Shown here piece by piece: positions 28,455 to 36,599 of a DNA stretch of 64,000 nucleotides. Origin of the DNA: Clostridiales bacterium UBA2432 (GTDB taxonomy: Bacteria > Bacillota > Clostridia > Lachnospirales > Vallitaleaceae); the NCBI GenBank assembly GCA_002342805.1, contig DDQW01000042.1, positions 1 to 64,000 of the forward strand, read 5' to 3'. The position numbers and the translations under genes were made by a program. Positions within the stretch are counted from its first letter, which is position 1, and the number at the start of each line of letters is the position of its first letter. A model generated the notes under the pieces. The model did no database searches. It was not told the DNA's origin and worked only from the letters and a program-made list of their open reading frames with translations.

Positions 28455-30225
28455 ATTCGATGTCATTTTCTTTTTTATGCATTAAAAAGTATAAATAAAA
28501 GCAGGTTCCTCTTTCAACCTCTGATTCAACTTTAATCCAACCTTTATGAAGTTCCATAATTTCTTTTGCAATCGCTAATCCTAACCCCGTCCCACCCATG
28601 GCACGAGATCTCGCTTTGTCAACGCGATAAAAACGATCAAAAATATGTTCCAAATCTTCTTTAGGTATCCCCATACCCGTATCTCGAATCTCTAAAACGT
28701 AATATACACCATCATTGATTAGTCTAACTTGTACATCGGCATATTCGGGACTATATTTAACGGCGTTGGACAATATATTTTTGATAACTTGCTCAATACG
28801 GTTTGCATCACCTAGTATTAGAGCATTTTCTTCAATAATTTGACATTCTAAATGCTGATTTTTCTTTTTTGCGTGAATCTCATAATTACGTGCAATCGTC
28901 CGAACGATTTCAGCAAGATTAATCTCGCTTCGATCAAAACTCGTTTTTTGACTGTCTAATTTTGATAATTCCAATAAGTCTTGAACCAAACTGGTCATGC
29001 GATCACTCTCTTTATTGATTACTCCAAGAAAACGTTCAGCAACCTCAATGTCCTCAAGTGCTCCTTCTAAAAGTGTCTCTGCATAGCTTTTTATTGTTGT
29101 CAAGGGTGTCCGCAACTCATGACTTACATTGGCCACAAATTCTTTTTGCATATTTTCCAACTTTTTATGTTCTGTAATATCTTGAATTACACAAATCAAG
29201 CCTTGAATAATTCCATTTTTATCAATATATTTTGCAAAATCAATACTATAATATGCATCATCTAGAGTAACTGTTATTTTTCTTTGTTTTTTTTCCACAT
29301 CTCCTAATACTTTTTCAAAAGAAATCTTAAGCTTCGTTCCGAAAATGTCATTAAAGGATAAGGCATTTTTTATTTTTAACATACGAATCGAAGCCGGGTT
29401 ATAGTGAATAAGAATCCCAAAATTATCAAACACTAAAATTCCGTCTGTCATATGTGTAATCACGGTTTCCATTTTATTTTTTTCACTAGCAATTTGAGCC
29501 AAGGTTTCGTTTAAAGAAAATGCCATTCGATTAAAATTCGTTGTCAATTCGCCTATTTCATCGTTTGAAAATACTTCAATAGGGTTTTTAAGCTCTCCTT
29601 TTGACATTTCTCTCGCTTTTTTTGTCAGTGCGATGATCGGTTTGGTCAAAAAGGCTGAGAACAAAAACGCCAATACAATGGATAATACAATAGCTAATAA
29701 GACTGCAATTGCAATAACACTTGTTATGGCCGACACTTTTTCTTGAACTTGAACTGTTGACGCCAATACATAAATGACATAAATAACATTGTTATTTTTG
29801 ATAATAGGTCGAGCATATCCTAGATATGTTGCCGTATTTCCCGAAAGATGAACTTCATCTAATTCCGTAATTTCTGATTGTGTTAAAGCCGCCATCACCT
29901 GGGCCGTATTAAACCTCTGCTCTTCTGTCGAGACTTCTTGGGTATATACAATGCCACCCTTTTCATCAAGCAAGTATACTTTTCCTTTTAGTAAGACGGA
30001 TTGTTCTTCAATCATTTCAATAATATGGCCTTCGATTTCGCTAGAAGGTAAATCTATAATTACTGAGGAATAAACAGAATTGGCAGTCGCAACGAGTTCT
30101 TCTTGAATAATATTATATTCATAATTTTTTGTTTGGTAAACAATCAGCATTCCAGAAATAATCATAACAATAACTACTAACAAAACAAAAATACTGACCA
30201 TACGCCATTTAATACTACGAGTCAT
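28453..30225 (-). CDS. walK: Cell-wall sensor histidine kinase WalK (VicK)
   Basis: 590 aa from the ATG at 30225. A GTG 12 bases earlier is part of the RBS AGGTGG. Two membrane helices (about 9-30 and 165-193) bound an extracytoplasmic sensor domain. HAMP (about 195-247), PAS (about 258-360), HisKA with the phospho-accepting His in NVSHELRTPL (about 370), and HATPase_c with the N, G1 (DTGMGI) and G2 (GGTGLGLA) boxes follow. With WalR it controls cell-wall hydrolase genes in low-GC Gram-positives. It is 43 bases downstream of walR. Confidence 0.96.
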   Translation of the reverse strand: MTRSIKWRMVSIFVLLVVIVMIISGMLIVYQTKNYEYNIIQEELVATANSVYSSVIIDLPSSEIEGHIIEMIEEQSVLLKGKVYLLDEKGGIVYTQEVSTEEQRFNTAQVMAALTQSEITELDEVHLSGNTATYLGYARPIIKNNNVIYVIYVLASTVQVQEKVSAITSVIAIAVLLAIVLSIVLAFLFSAFLTKPIIALTKKAREMSKGELKNPIEVFSNDEIGELTTNFNRMAFSLNETLAQIASEKNKMETVITHMTDGILVFDNFGILIHYNPASIRMLKIKNALSFNDIFGTKLKISFEKVLGDVEKKQRKITVTLDDAYYSIDFAKYIDKNGIIQGLICVIQDITEHKKLENMQKEFVANVSHELRTPLTTIKSYAETLLEGALEDIEVAERFLGVINKESDRMTSLVQDLLELSKLDSQKTSFDRSEINLAEIVRTIARNYEIHAKKKNQHLECQIIEENALILGDANRIEQVIKNILSNAVKYSPEYADVQVRLINDGVYYVLEIRDTGMGIPKEDLEHIFDRFYRVDKARSRAMGGTGLGLAIAKEIMELHKGWIKVESEVERGTCFYLYFLMHKKENDIE

Positions 30226-30268
30226 GAGCTTTTCCACCTATATATGATTTTAACTGTCAAATCATCCG

Positions 30269-30964
30269 TTAATCTTTAAAATAATATCCTATGCCTCTTT
30301 TGGTTATAATAAATCTCGGATTACTTGGTTCATCCTCAATCTTTTCCCTCAATCTCCGAACAGTGACATCAACTGTCCGAACGTCACCATAATATTCATA
30401 TCCCCACACCTGTTCAAGCAACTGCTCTCGCGAGAATATTTGTTGTTTTTGAGACGCTAGAAATTTCAATAATTCATATTCTCTTACTGTAAGTTCAATG
30501 ACAGTTCCATCTTTATTGACTTCGTATTGAGTCATGTCAATTGTTATCCCGTCAAATTTCAAAAGATCATGACCGGCTTCTTTTTCACTTTGTTGGTTCA
30601 TTCCAATTCGACGCAGATTTGCTTTCACTCTCGCAATAAGCTCTCTCACTCCGAAAGGCTTTGTTATATAATCATCCGCACCAAATTCTAACCCTAATAT
30701 TTTGTCAACTTCTTCTGCTCTTGCTGTTAGCATGATGATTGGAACTGCAGAATTTTCACGTATTTTTTTGCATAATGTTAAGCCGTCCATTATTGGCATC
30801 ATGATATCTAACAATAATAGGTCCGGCCCTTCCTTATGAAATATATTAAGTCCTTCTTCTCCATCGTATGCGGTTACAACAGAATACCCTTCTTTTTCTA
30901 AATTGAATTTTAATATATCAACAATAGCCGCTTCATCATCGACAACTAATATTTTTTCACTCAT
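30269..30964 (-). CDS. walR: Response regulator WalR (VicR)
   Basis: 231 aa. Receiver domain (about 1-118, phospho-acceptor Asp in LLDIMMPIMDG) and OmpR/PhoB-type winged helix (about 132-230, with WGYEYYGDVRTVDVTVRRLR in the recognition-helix region). This is the most conserved Firmicutes response regulator, usually essential. First gene of the walR-walK-(unknown)-yycH-yycI operon. Confidence 0.97.
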   Translation of the reverse strand: MSEKILVVDDEAAIVDILKFNLEKEGYSVVTAYDGEEGLNIFHKEGPDLLLLDIMMPIMDGLTLCKKIRENSAVPIIMLTARAEEVDKILGLEFGADDYITKPFGVRELIARVKANLRRIGMNQQSEKEAGHDLLKFDGITIDMTQYEVNKDGTVIELTVREYELLKFLASQKQQIFSREQLLEQVWGYEYYGDVRTVDVTVRRLREKIEDEPSNPRFIITKRGIGYYFKD

Positions 30965-30993
30965 ATCGTTTAGCTCCTCTTTATTCTTATAAT

Positions 30994-31022
30994 ATCATAT
31001 CAAACTTCATCTTAAATCACAA
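30994..31022 (-). promoter_or_regulatory. Promoter of the wal operon
   Basis: Minus strand: -35 TTGTGA (31017-31022), 17-base spacer, -10 TATGAT (30994-30999), 30 bases before the walR start. Confidence 0.72.
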
Positions 31023-31048
31023 GAGCGTTTCTATAATAAAAGGCCATA

Positions 31049-31080
31049 AAACAAAAGCGTCGAATTCGACGCTTTTGTTT
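31049..31080 (-). terminator. Terminator after the M23 peptidase gene
   Basis: Perfect 32-bp palindrome (arms AAACAAAAGCGTCGAA / its complement) with A/T ends on both sides, lying between the peptidase stop and the wal promoter. It insulates walR from the peptidase transcript. Confidence 0.88.
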
Positions 31081-31114
31081 ATCCCTTTTATTGATATTTG
31101 CTTAGCCCCGCGGC

Positions 31115-32725
31115 TTACTCTAAATAGTTAATCGGATTAGCTGTTGTACCATTAAAACGAATTTCAAAATGTACATGAGGTCCGGTACTTCGTCCGGTAC
31201 TTCCTACTTCAGCAATCTTTTGGCCTTGTGCCACTTCTTGACCAACTTTTACATTAACTTTGCTATTATGCGCGTATCTTGTTGTAACACCATCCCCATG
31301 GTCAATCTCAACAAAATATCCATATGTACTGCTTTTCCAACCTGCAAATATAATTGTCCCGCCATCTGCAGCAACAACTTCTGTTCCATAAGATACGGCT
31401 AAATCAATCCCATGATGGAATGATCCCCATCGACTACCATATGGCGAAGATATTCTATATCCAGATACAGGAAAAATATATTTACCTGTCGCTCCTTTAA
31501 CCGGAAAAGGCTTTGACCCTTTCGAAATAATCTTATCTTTTGGCTCTTCAATAATCTTTTTATCGATAATCTCTCTCGAATCTTCATTTCCGTTTATCTG
31601 AGTCACTAAGGCCGTAATTTCAACTGTACCATCACTACCATTATCAATAACTTTCTCACTTCCGACATATACATTAGGATCTTTTTGATAAACAACACTA
31701 CGTTCAATCGGTTCTGTATATACAATTTCGACTTTTGTTTCAACCTTTATTTCAGGTTCAGGAACCATAACAATAACTTCGTCGCCGATTTGAATCGTTT
31801 TTTCTTTTTCTTTCAAACCTGGATTCAAAGCATACAGTTCGCTAAGTTTCATGTCATTTACACTTGCAATCACTGAGGGACTGTCACCGGGTTGAATCGA
31901 ATAAACTTTAGCTTTTTCATTTTCTTTAGTAATTAATCCTGTCGCCATTTCAACATCAACGATATCATTTGGATTAATATAGGTCTCTACAACGGCAATG
32001 TCTTCTGAAAACTCAACTGCCACCATTTTACCTTGGCTAGCTGCTGTTTCTTCTTCCTCTTGTGTTGCATCTGCCGTCCCGTTAGGGTTAGACGTTACCA
32101 AGGCCATCGACGTGCTGTCCATATCTTTCATTAACACTTTAGGCGTCAATACCATTGAATTATATTCGTTAAGATCTAAATCAATCTCTAATGCGACGTC
32201 TGTTTTTATAAAGTGACGTTGGGCATTGGCTAAAACTTCTTTCACCGCTTCTTCACTTTCCAGAACAACGGTGAAATCATCGCCTATTCGCATGACATAA
32301 CCTTTTTGTTTAATGACATCTAAACTATTATATAATTCATCCTGTAAACCAACGGCAATTGTTTTCGTATCTAAGGTAAGTTGACCTTCTCGAATAGGAA
32401 TCAAGGCCGGTTCAGGAACTATCTCCGGATCATATCCTAATTCTTGAACCAATCCCTCATAAGCCACTTCTAATAGTTCTTCTAAATCTTCTTCTTGTGC
32501 AACCACACCTAAGTCTTTACCATTATATACAACTTGATATCCAATAATTGGTGCTTCCTGCTCTATAGAAATCCCATGATCATCGATGGGTCTAACACTT
32601 AACATATCTTGCTTAGGCGAAAATTGAACCACTGTTGCAATCGTCAAAAACGCACCTACCGACAAAAAAACTTCTTTTTTATATTTCATAAAGAAGTTCT
32701 CCTTAAACTTCGGGACTCCGTACAT
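31115..32725 (-). CDS. LysM-G5-M23 cell-wall metallopeptidase
   Basis: 536 aa. Membrane/signal segment (about 13-33), unknown N-terminal region (about 55-210), LysM (about 270-320), G5 domain (about 330-405) and M23 peptidase (about 430-535) with zinc ligands in HHGIDLA and GPHVHFE. It cleaves peptidoglycan cross-bridges or stem peptides outside the cell. Two starts are possible: ATG 32725 (GGAGG, 7-base spacing) and ATG 32689 (AAGGAG, 9-base spacing). The second begins exactly at the signal anchor. A WalR-type box lies upstream. Confidence 0.9.
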   Translation of the reverse strand: MYGVPKFKENFFMKYKKEVFLSVGAFLTIATVVQFSPKQDMLSVRPIDDHGISIEQEAPIIGYQVVYNGKDLGVVAQEEDLEELLEVAYEGLVQELGYDPEIVPEPALIPIREGQLTLDTKTIAVGLQDELYNSLDVIKQKGYVMRIGDDFTVVLESEEAVKEVLANAQRHFIKTDVALEIDLDLNEYNSMVLTPKVLMKDMDSTSMALVTSNPNGTADATQEEEETAASQGKMVAVEFSEDIAVVETYINPNDIVDVEMATGLITKENEKAKVYSIQPGDSPSVIASVNDMKLSELYALNPGLKEKEKTIQIGDEVIVMVPEPEIKVETKVEIVYTEPIERSVVYQKDPNVYVGSEKVIDNGSDGTVEITALVTQINGNEDSREIIDKKIIEEPKDKIISKGSKPFPVKGATGKYIFPVSGYRISSPYGSRWGSFHHGIDLAVSYGTEVVAADGGTIIFAGWKSSTYGYFVEIDHGDGVTTRYAHNSKVNVKVGQEVAQGQKIAEVGSTGRSTGPHVHFEIRFNGTTANPINYLE

Positions 32726-32801
32726 ATGTTATCCTCCATGCTTCATATTCGTATTTTATTAGTATATTCAACTGTTTGAATTCTAGACTACCGAAATGCT
32801 T

Positions 32802-32818
32802 GTAACAATTCTGTAACA
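32802..32818 (-). promoter_or_regulatory. Candidate WalR box before the M23 peptidase gene
   Basis: Minus strand TGTTAC-AGAAT-TGTTAC, an exact match to the WalR consensus TGTWAH-N5-TGTWAH. A -10-like TATACT lies at 32761-32766 with a poor -35, as expected for an activated promoter. Confidence 0.75.
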
Positions 32819-32860
32819 TTCCTATATCATATTAGCATAGATTATGGTTAATGTAAAGAT

Positions 32861-32899
32861 AAGGAAGTCGATTTAGGTAATTATTCCTTCGACTCCCTT
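32861..32899 (-). terminator. Probable terminator after the cellobiose phosphorylase gene
   Basis: 11-bp stem AAGGAAGTCGA / TCGACTCCCTT (32861-32871 and 32889-32899, one G-T wobble), 17-base loop, followed by ATCTTTACATT. The U run is poor. The rest of the 250-base gap (32726-32975) holds the peptidase promoter and WalR box and nothing else I recognise. Confidence 0.6.
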
Positions 32900-32975
32900 G
32901 TCTATTGGTTGTATTGATGAAATTCAAAGCAACTTTTTGTGCATTTTTATGATTACGTCCTAAATACTCGAACAA

Positions 32976-35408
32976 CTACATAATTACTTCAACTTGAACC
33001 TCTTTCTTTGAAGAAATGACAGGAAGGATACACCCTTTCATTTCTTCTCCATTAACGACAATCCTAGTCACACCTTTTGACTTGTGATCAGGATTCTTAA
33101 TTGTTATATTATATCTTGTTCCTCTAAAACGTCGCGTCACGGTATACTGACCCCATGACGTTGGGATACACGGATCAATCATCAATCCATCATAATGAGG
33201 TTTAACCCCTAATATAGCTTGGGTAATTGTAATATAATTCCAAGCCGCCGTCCCTGTTAGCCAAGCATTTTTTGCTTCTCCATGGAATTTTGCATCTTTT
33301 CCGGCAATCATTTGTGAATAGACATAAGGCTCTGTTCGATGAATATCGCTGATATCTTCTAAATATGCAGGACAAATCTTTCGATAGATCTCAAAGGCTT
33401 TATCTCCTCGACCAATGGTAGCTTCTGCACAAGCTACCCATGGATTATTGTGGCAGAAAATCCCCGCATTTTCTTTGTATCCCGGTGGATACGAAGAAAT
33501 TTCTCCCAATTCAAGATGATAGGATGTATATGCCGGTTGATTAAGCACCATACCATACTTTGTATCTAAATACTTCCATGCTGAATCCAATGCCTTCTCA
33601 GCTTGTCCTGTTTCAATGCCAATTTGGCCCATGACACACATTCCTTGAGGTTCAATAAAAATCTTACCTTCTTCACATGTATCTGATCCGACTTTATTTC
33701 CTTGTGCATCATACGCTCTAAGGAACCAGTCACCATCATATCCATGCTCAAGTACCTTTTGCTTCATCTTTTGAATCTCAGTCTCTGCACGTTCTGCCTC
33801 TGCTTGATCACCTGTACGTCGACACAACTCTACATATTCCGGTCCGATGAAAGCAAACATACCTGCAATAAATATAGACTCTGCCGTTAAACCATCTGTC
33901 CCATTATTTGCTGTTTGGAAAGACTCTCCGGGAGTTGTTGAATAACAGTTTAAGTTAAGGCAATCATTCCAATCCGCTCTTCCGATAAGTGGTAAACCAT
34001 GTGGCCCTACATTATTAATGACATGATTAAATGAACGTTTTAAATGTTCCATCATCGATGCAGCAAGCGCATCATCATTTTCAAAAGGAACCCTTTCATC
34101 TAAGATACTCATGTCTCCGGTCTCCTTAATATAAGTTGCAACGGATAAAATCATCCACAAAGGATCATCATTAAATCCACTCCCCAAATCATGATTTCCT
34201 TTTTTAGTTAGGGGTTGATACTGGTGATATGCACCACCATCTCGTATCTGTGTTGCTGCTAAATCGATTAAACGCTCTTTGGCACGTTCCGGCAGTTGAT
34301 GAACAAATCCTAAAATATCCTGATTCGAGTCTCTAAATCCCATTCCCCGTCCGACACCGGATTCAAAATATGAAGCGCTTCGGGATAAATTGAATGTGAT
34401 CATACATTGATATGCATTCCAAATATTCACCATGCGATTTACTTTTTCATCTTCTGTGTCCACAAGGTATGCCGATAATAATTCCGTCCATTTATCATTT
34501 AATTTTTTCAATGCCGCATTCACTTGTTCAGATGTTTTAAATCGTTCTTTCATTGCGTAAGCTTTGGACTTGTTGATAACTCCCGGACTTTCCCATTTTT
34601 CCTCTTTGTTCTCAATATAACCTAAGACGAAAATATAGGATACGCTTTGACCGGCCTCAATCGTCGCCTGTAAATGATGCGACGCAATCGGAGACCACCC
34701 GCTAGCCATACTATTTTTGGATTGGTTGGTACGAACCACATCGGGACAGCTAACATCTGAATACAAACCAATAAATTGTTCTCGATCCGTGTCAAAGCCT
34801 TGGATTGATTTATTGACTGAATAAAATGAAAAATGGTCTCGACGTTCGCGATATTCTGTCTTGTGGAAAATAGTACTATCAACCACTTCAACTTCCCCAG
34901 TGCTAAAGTTACGTTGGAAATTTGTCATATCATCGAGTGCATCCCATAAAGCAAATTCAATATAGGAGTATAAATCAACCTTTTTCGTGTCTGCACTTTC
35001 ATTGGTCAATACGACTTCATGAACCTCACAAGACTCACCTAAGGGTACAAAGGATGTTTGCTGCACTTTTAGACTATTTTTACTCGATGTTATGACGCTA
35101 TATCCTAAACCATGCCGACATTCATAAGAATCAAGTTCTGTCTTAACCGGCTTAAAACCAGGCGACCAGGTAACATCATTGTCTATAATATAAAAATACC
35201 GTCCTTCATTATCTACAGGTACATTGTTGTAACGATAGCGTGTAATTCGGCGTAAACGCGCGTCCATAAAGAACGAATAACCACCTGAAGTGTTTGAAAA
35301 AAGGGAGAAAAAATCATCCATCCCAAAATAATTAATCCACGGATATGGTGTTAGTGGATTTGTAATTACATACTCTCTGTTTGCATCATCAAAAAAACCG
35401 TATTTCAT
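32976..35408 (-). CDS. Glycoside hydrolase family 94 cellobiose phosphorylase
   Basis: 810 aa, the same length as clostridial cellobiose phosphorylases, which it resembles closely end to end. N-terminal beta-sandwich (about 1-270), linker helices, (alpha/alpha)6 barrel (about 320-740) with the general acid Asp in [13 protein letters not shown] (about 480-490) and the phosphate-site segment around 650-735 ([24 protein letters not shown]), then a C-terminal jelly roll. It splits cellobiose with phosphate into glucose-1-phosphate and glucose inside the cell. No signal peptide. It lies 16 bases after a LacI-type regulator. Confidence 0.93.
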   Translation of the reverse strand: MKYGFFDDANREYVITNPLTPYPWINYFGMDDFFSLFSNTSGGYSFFMDARLRRITRYRYNNVPVDNEGRYFYIIDNDVTWSPGFKPVKTELDSYECRHGLGYSVITSSKNSLKVQQTSFVPLGESCEVHEVVLTNESADTKKVDLYSYIEFALWDALDDMTNFQRNFSTGEVEVVDSTIFHKTEYRERRDHFSFYSVNKSIQGFDTDREQFIGLYSDVSCPDVVRTNQSKNSMASGWSPIASHHLQATIEAGQSVSYIFVLGYIENKEEKWESPGVINKSKAYAMKERFKTSEQVNAALKKLNDKWTELLSAYLVDTEDEKVNRMVNIWNAYQCMITFNLSRSASYFESGVGRGMGFRDSNQDILGFVHQLPERAKERLIDLAATQIRDGGAYHQYQPLTKKGNHDLGSGFNDDPLWMILSVATYIKETGDMSILDERVPFENDDALAASMMEHLKRSFNHVINNVGPHGLPLIGRADWNDCLNLNCYSTTPGESFQTANNGTDGLTAESIFIAGMFAFIGPEYVELCRRTGDQAEAERAETEIQKMKQKVLEHGYDGDWFLRAYDAQGNKVGSDTCEEGKIFIEPQGMCVMGQIGIETGQAEKALDSAWKYLDTKYGMVLNQPAYTSYHLELGEISSYPPGYKENAGIFCHNNPWVACAEATIGRGDKAFEIYRKICPAYLEDISDIHRTEPYVYSQMIAGKDAKFHGEAKNAWLTGTAAWNYITITQAILGVKPHYDGLMIDPCIPTSWGQYTVTRRFRGTRYNITIKNPDHKSKGVTRIVVNGEEMKGCILPVISSKKEVQVEVIM

Positions 35409-35424
35409 CGTCTTCCTCCTAAAG

Positions 35425-36483
35425 TTAATTAATTTTTCTTACCGATCCACGTTTGATGAGCTCGACATCATACTCAAATATGTTCTCTGCATTCATCTTC
35501 TTGTTATCGATAAGGTGCTGATGAATAATTTCAACTGACTTTTTTGACATAGCAAAAAAATCAGGACTTAATGTTGTTAATTTTGGCTGCATTAGTTCAC
35601 CGGTTTGGGTATTATCAAATCCGATAAAACTCACATCTTCAGGAACGCGTATTTTATGCTCACCCAAGCACTCTATCGCCGCTATAGCCATATAGTCATT
35701 CGCGCATATATAAGCTGTTGGCAAAGTCCCTTTTTGAATTGCTTTTTCCATTTCTTTACGTGCTTTTTCTTGATTAAAATCACCTTCAAGTATATAGTCT
35801 TTACAAAAGCTTAACCCATTATCGCGAATTGCTGCCAAATATCCATCGTATCGAGTGAAGGCTGATAATGTTTTTTCTAAGCCTTTAATAAATCCGATTT
35901 TTTCGTGTCCATTTTCTATCAAATAGTTTACCGCTTGGTAGACTGCTTGATAATCTTTTGAATTGATTACTGATACTAACCCTTGTTCCATAAAATGGGT
36001 CGGTACAAGCTCCGGATCAATATCAACCATAACCATATGTTGACAAATACTTTCATCACGAATATATTTCAAACTGTCTTTTCGTGTTCCGATAAGAATC
36101 CCACCGTCAACACGTTGCTCACAAAAAGCTTTATCAATTTTTTCATATTCCTCATTACAGGTAATTGTTTGAACTAATACATAGTAGCCTTTGCTATTGG
36201 CAATATCTATAATTGCATCCAAATATGTTGTGAAGAAGTCATTATGGTAAAGACGTCGTTGACTTTCAGGCGCTTCATCGATAACAAAAAACACTCCAAT
36301 TGTTTCGCTTCGCTTTCCGGCAAGGGTACGAGCGTAAGCATTGGGACGATACTTATATTCTTCAATAGCTTCTAACACTTTTTTACGTGTATCCTCCGAA
36401 ACATTGGGATAATTATTAATCACCCGCGATACGGTACTTCTTGATACGCCGACTATTTTTGCGATTTCTTCACTTTTTATCAT
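35425..36483 (-). CDS. LacI-family regulator of the cellobiose phosphorylase gene
   Basis: 352 aa from the ATG at 36483 (AAGGAG, 6-base spacing). An N-terminal LacI HTH (about 2-48, [20 protein letters not shown]) and hinge helix are followed by a periplasmic-binding-like sugar sensor domain (about 60-350). Cotranscribed with the GH94 gene, so it most likely responds to cellobiose or a related sugar and represses itself and GH94. The effector is inferred from context. Confidence 0.9.
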   Translation of the reverse strand: MIKSEEIAKIVGVSRSTVSRVINNYPNVSEDTRKKVLEAIEEYKYRPNAYARTLAGKRSETIGVFFVIDEAPESQRRLYHNDFFTTYLDAIIDIANSKGYYVLVQTITCNEEYEKIDKAFCEQRVDGGILIGTRKDSLKYIRDESICQHMVMVDIDPELVPTHFMEQGLVSVINSKDYQAVYQAVNYLIENGHEKIGFIKGLEKTLSAFTRYDGYLAAIRDNGLSFCKDYILEGDFNQEKARKEMEKAIQKGTLPTAYICANDYMAIAAIECLGEHKIRVPEDVSFIGFDNTQTGELMQPKLTTLSPDFFAMSKKSVEIIHQHLIDNKKMNAENIFEYDVELIKRGSVRKIN

Positions 36484-36519
36484 CCTATTCTCCTTATCAA
36501 AAGCCAATAAAATCAACTA

Positions 36520-36561
36520 TGAACACGCGTTTATTATAAATCAAAAAAGCAAAGAAGTCAA
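36520..36561 (-). promoter_or_regulatory. Promoter and possible operator of the LacI-GH94 operon
   Basis: Minus strand: -35 TTGACT (36556-36561), 17-base spacer, -10 TATAAT (36533-36538). The -35 and spacer lie inside the galE-galT terminator hairpin. At the expected start point is TAAACGCGTGTTCA (about 36520-36533), a CG-centred imperfect palindrome of the LacI/CcpA operator kind. Confidence 0.7.
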
Positions 36562-36579
36562 TGCCTTCCTTGCTTTTTT
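36543..36579 (-). terminator. Terminator after the galE-galT fusion gene
   Basis: 15-bp stem (36543-36557 and 36565-36579, one mismatch, core AAAAAAGCAA / TTGCTTTTTT), 7-base loop, ending in a U run on the minus strand. It can also act on the plus strand. Confidence 0.85.
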
Positions 36580-36599
36580 ATAATTACTACTACGCCATT

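Noticed and set aside
32726..32975. Possible c-di-AMP (ydaO/yuaA) riboswitch ahead of the M23 hydrolase
   Set aside because: I could not find the conserved helices of that class. The gap is explained by a promoter, a WalR box and a terminator.
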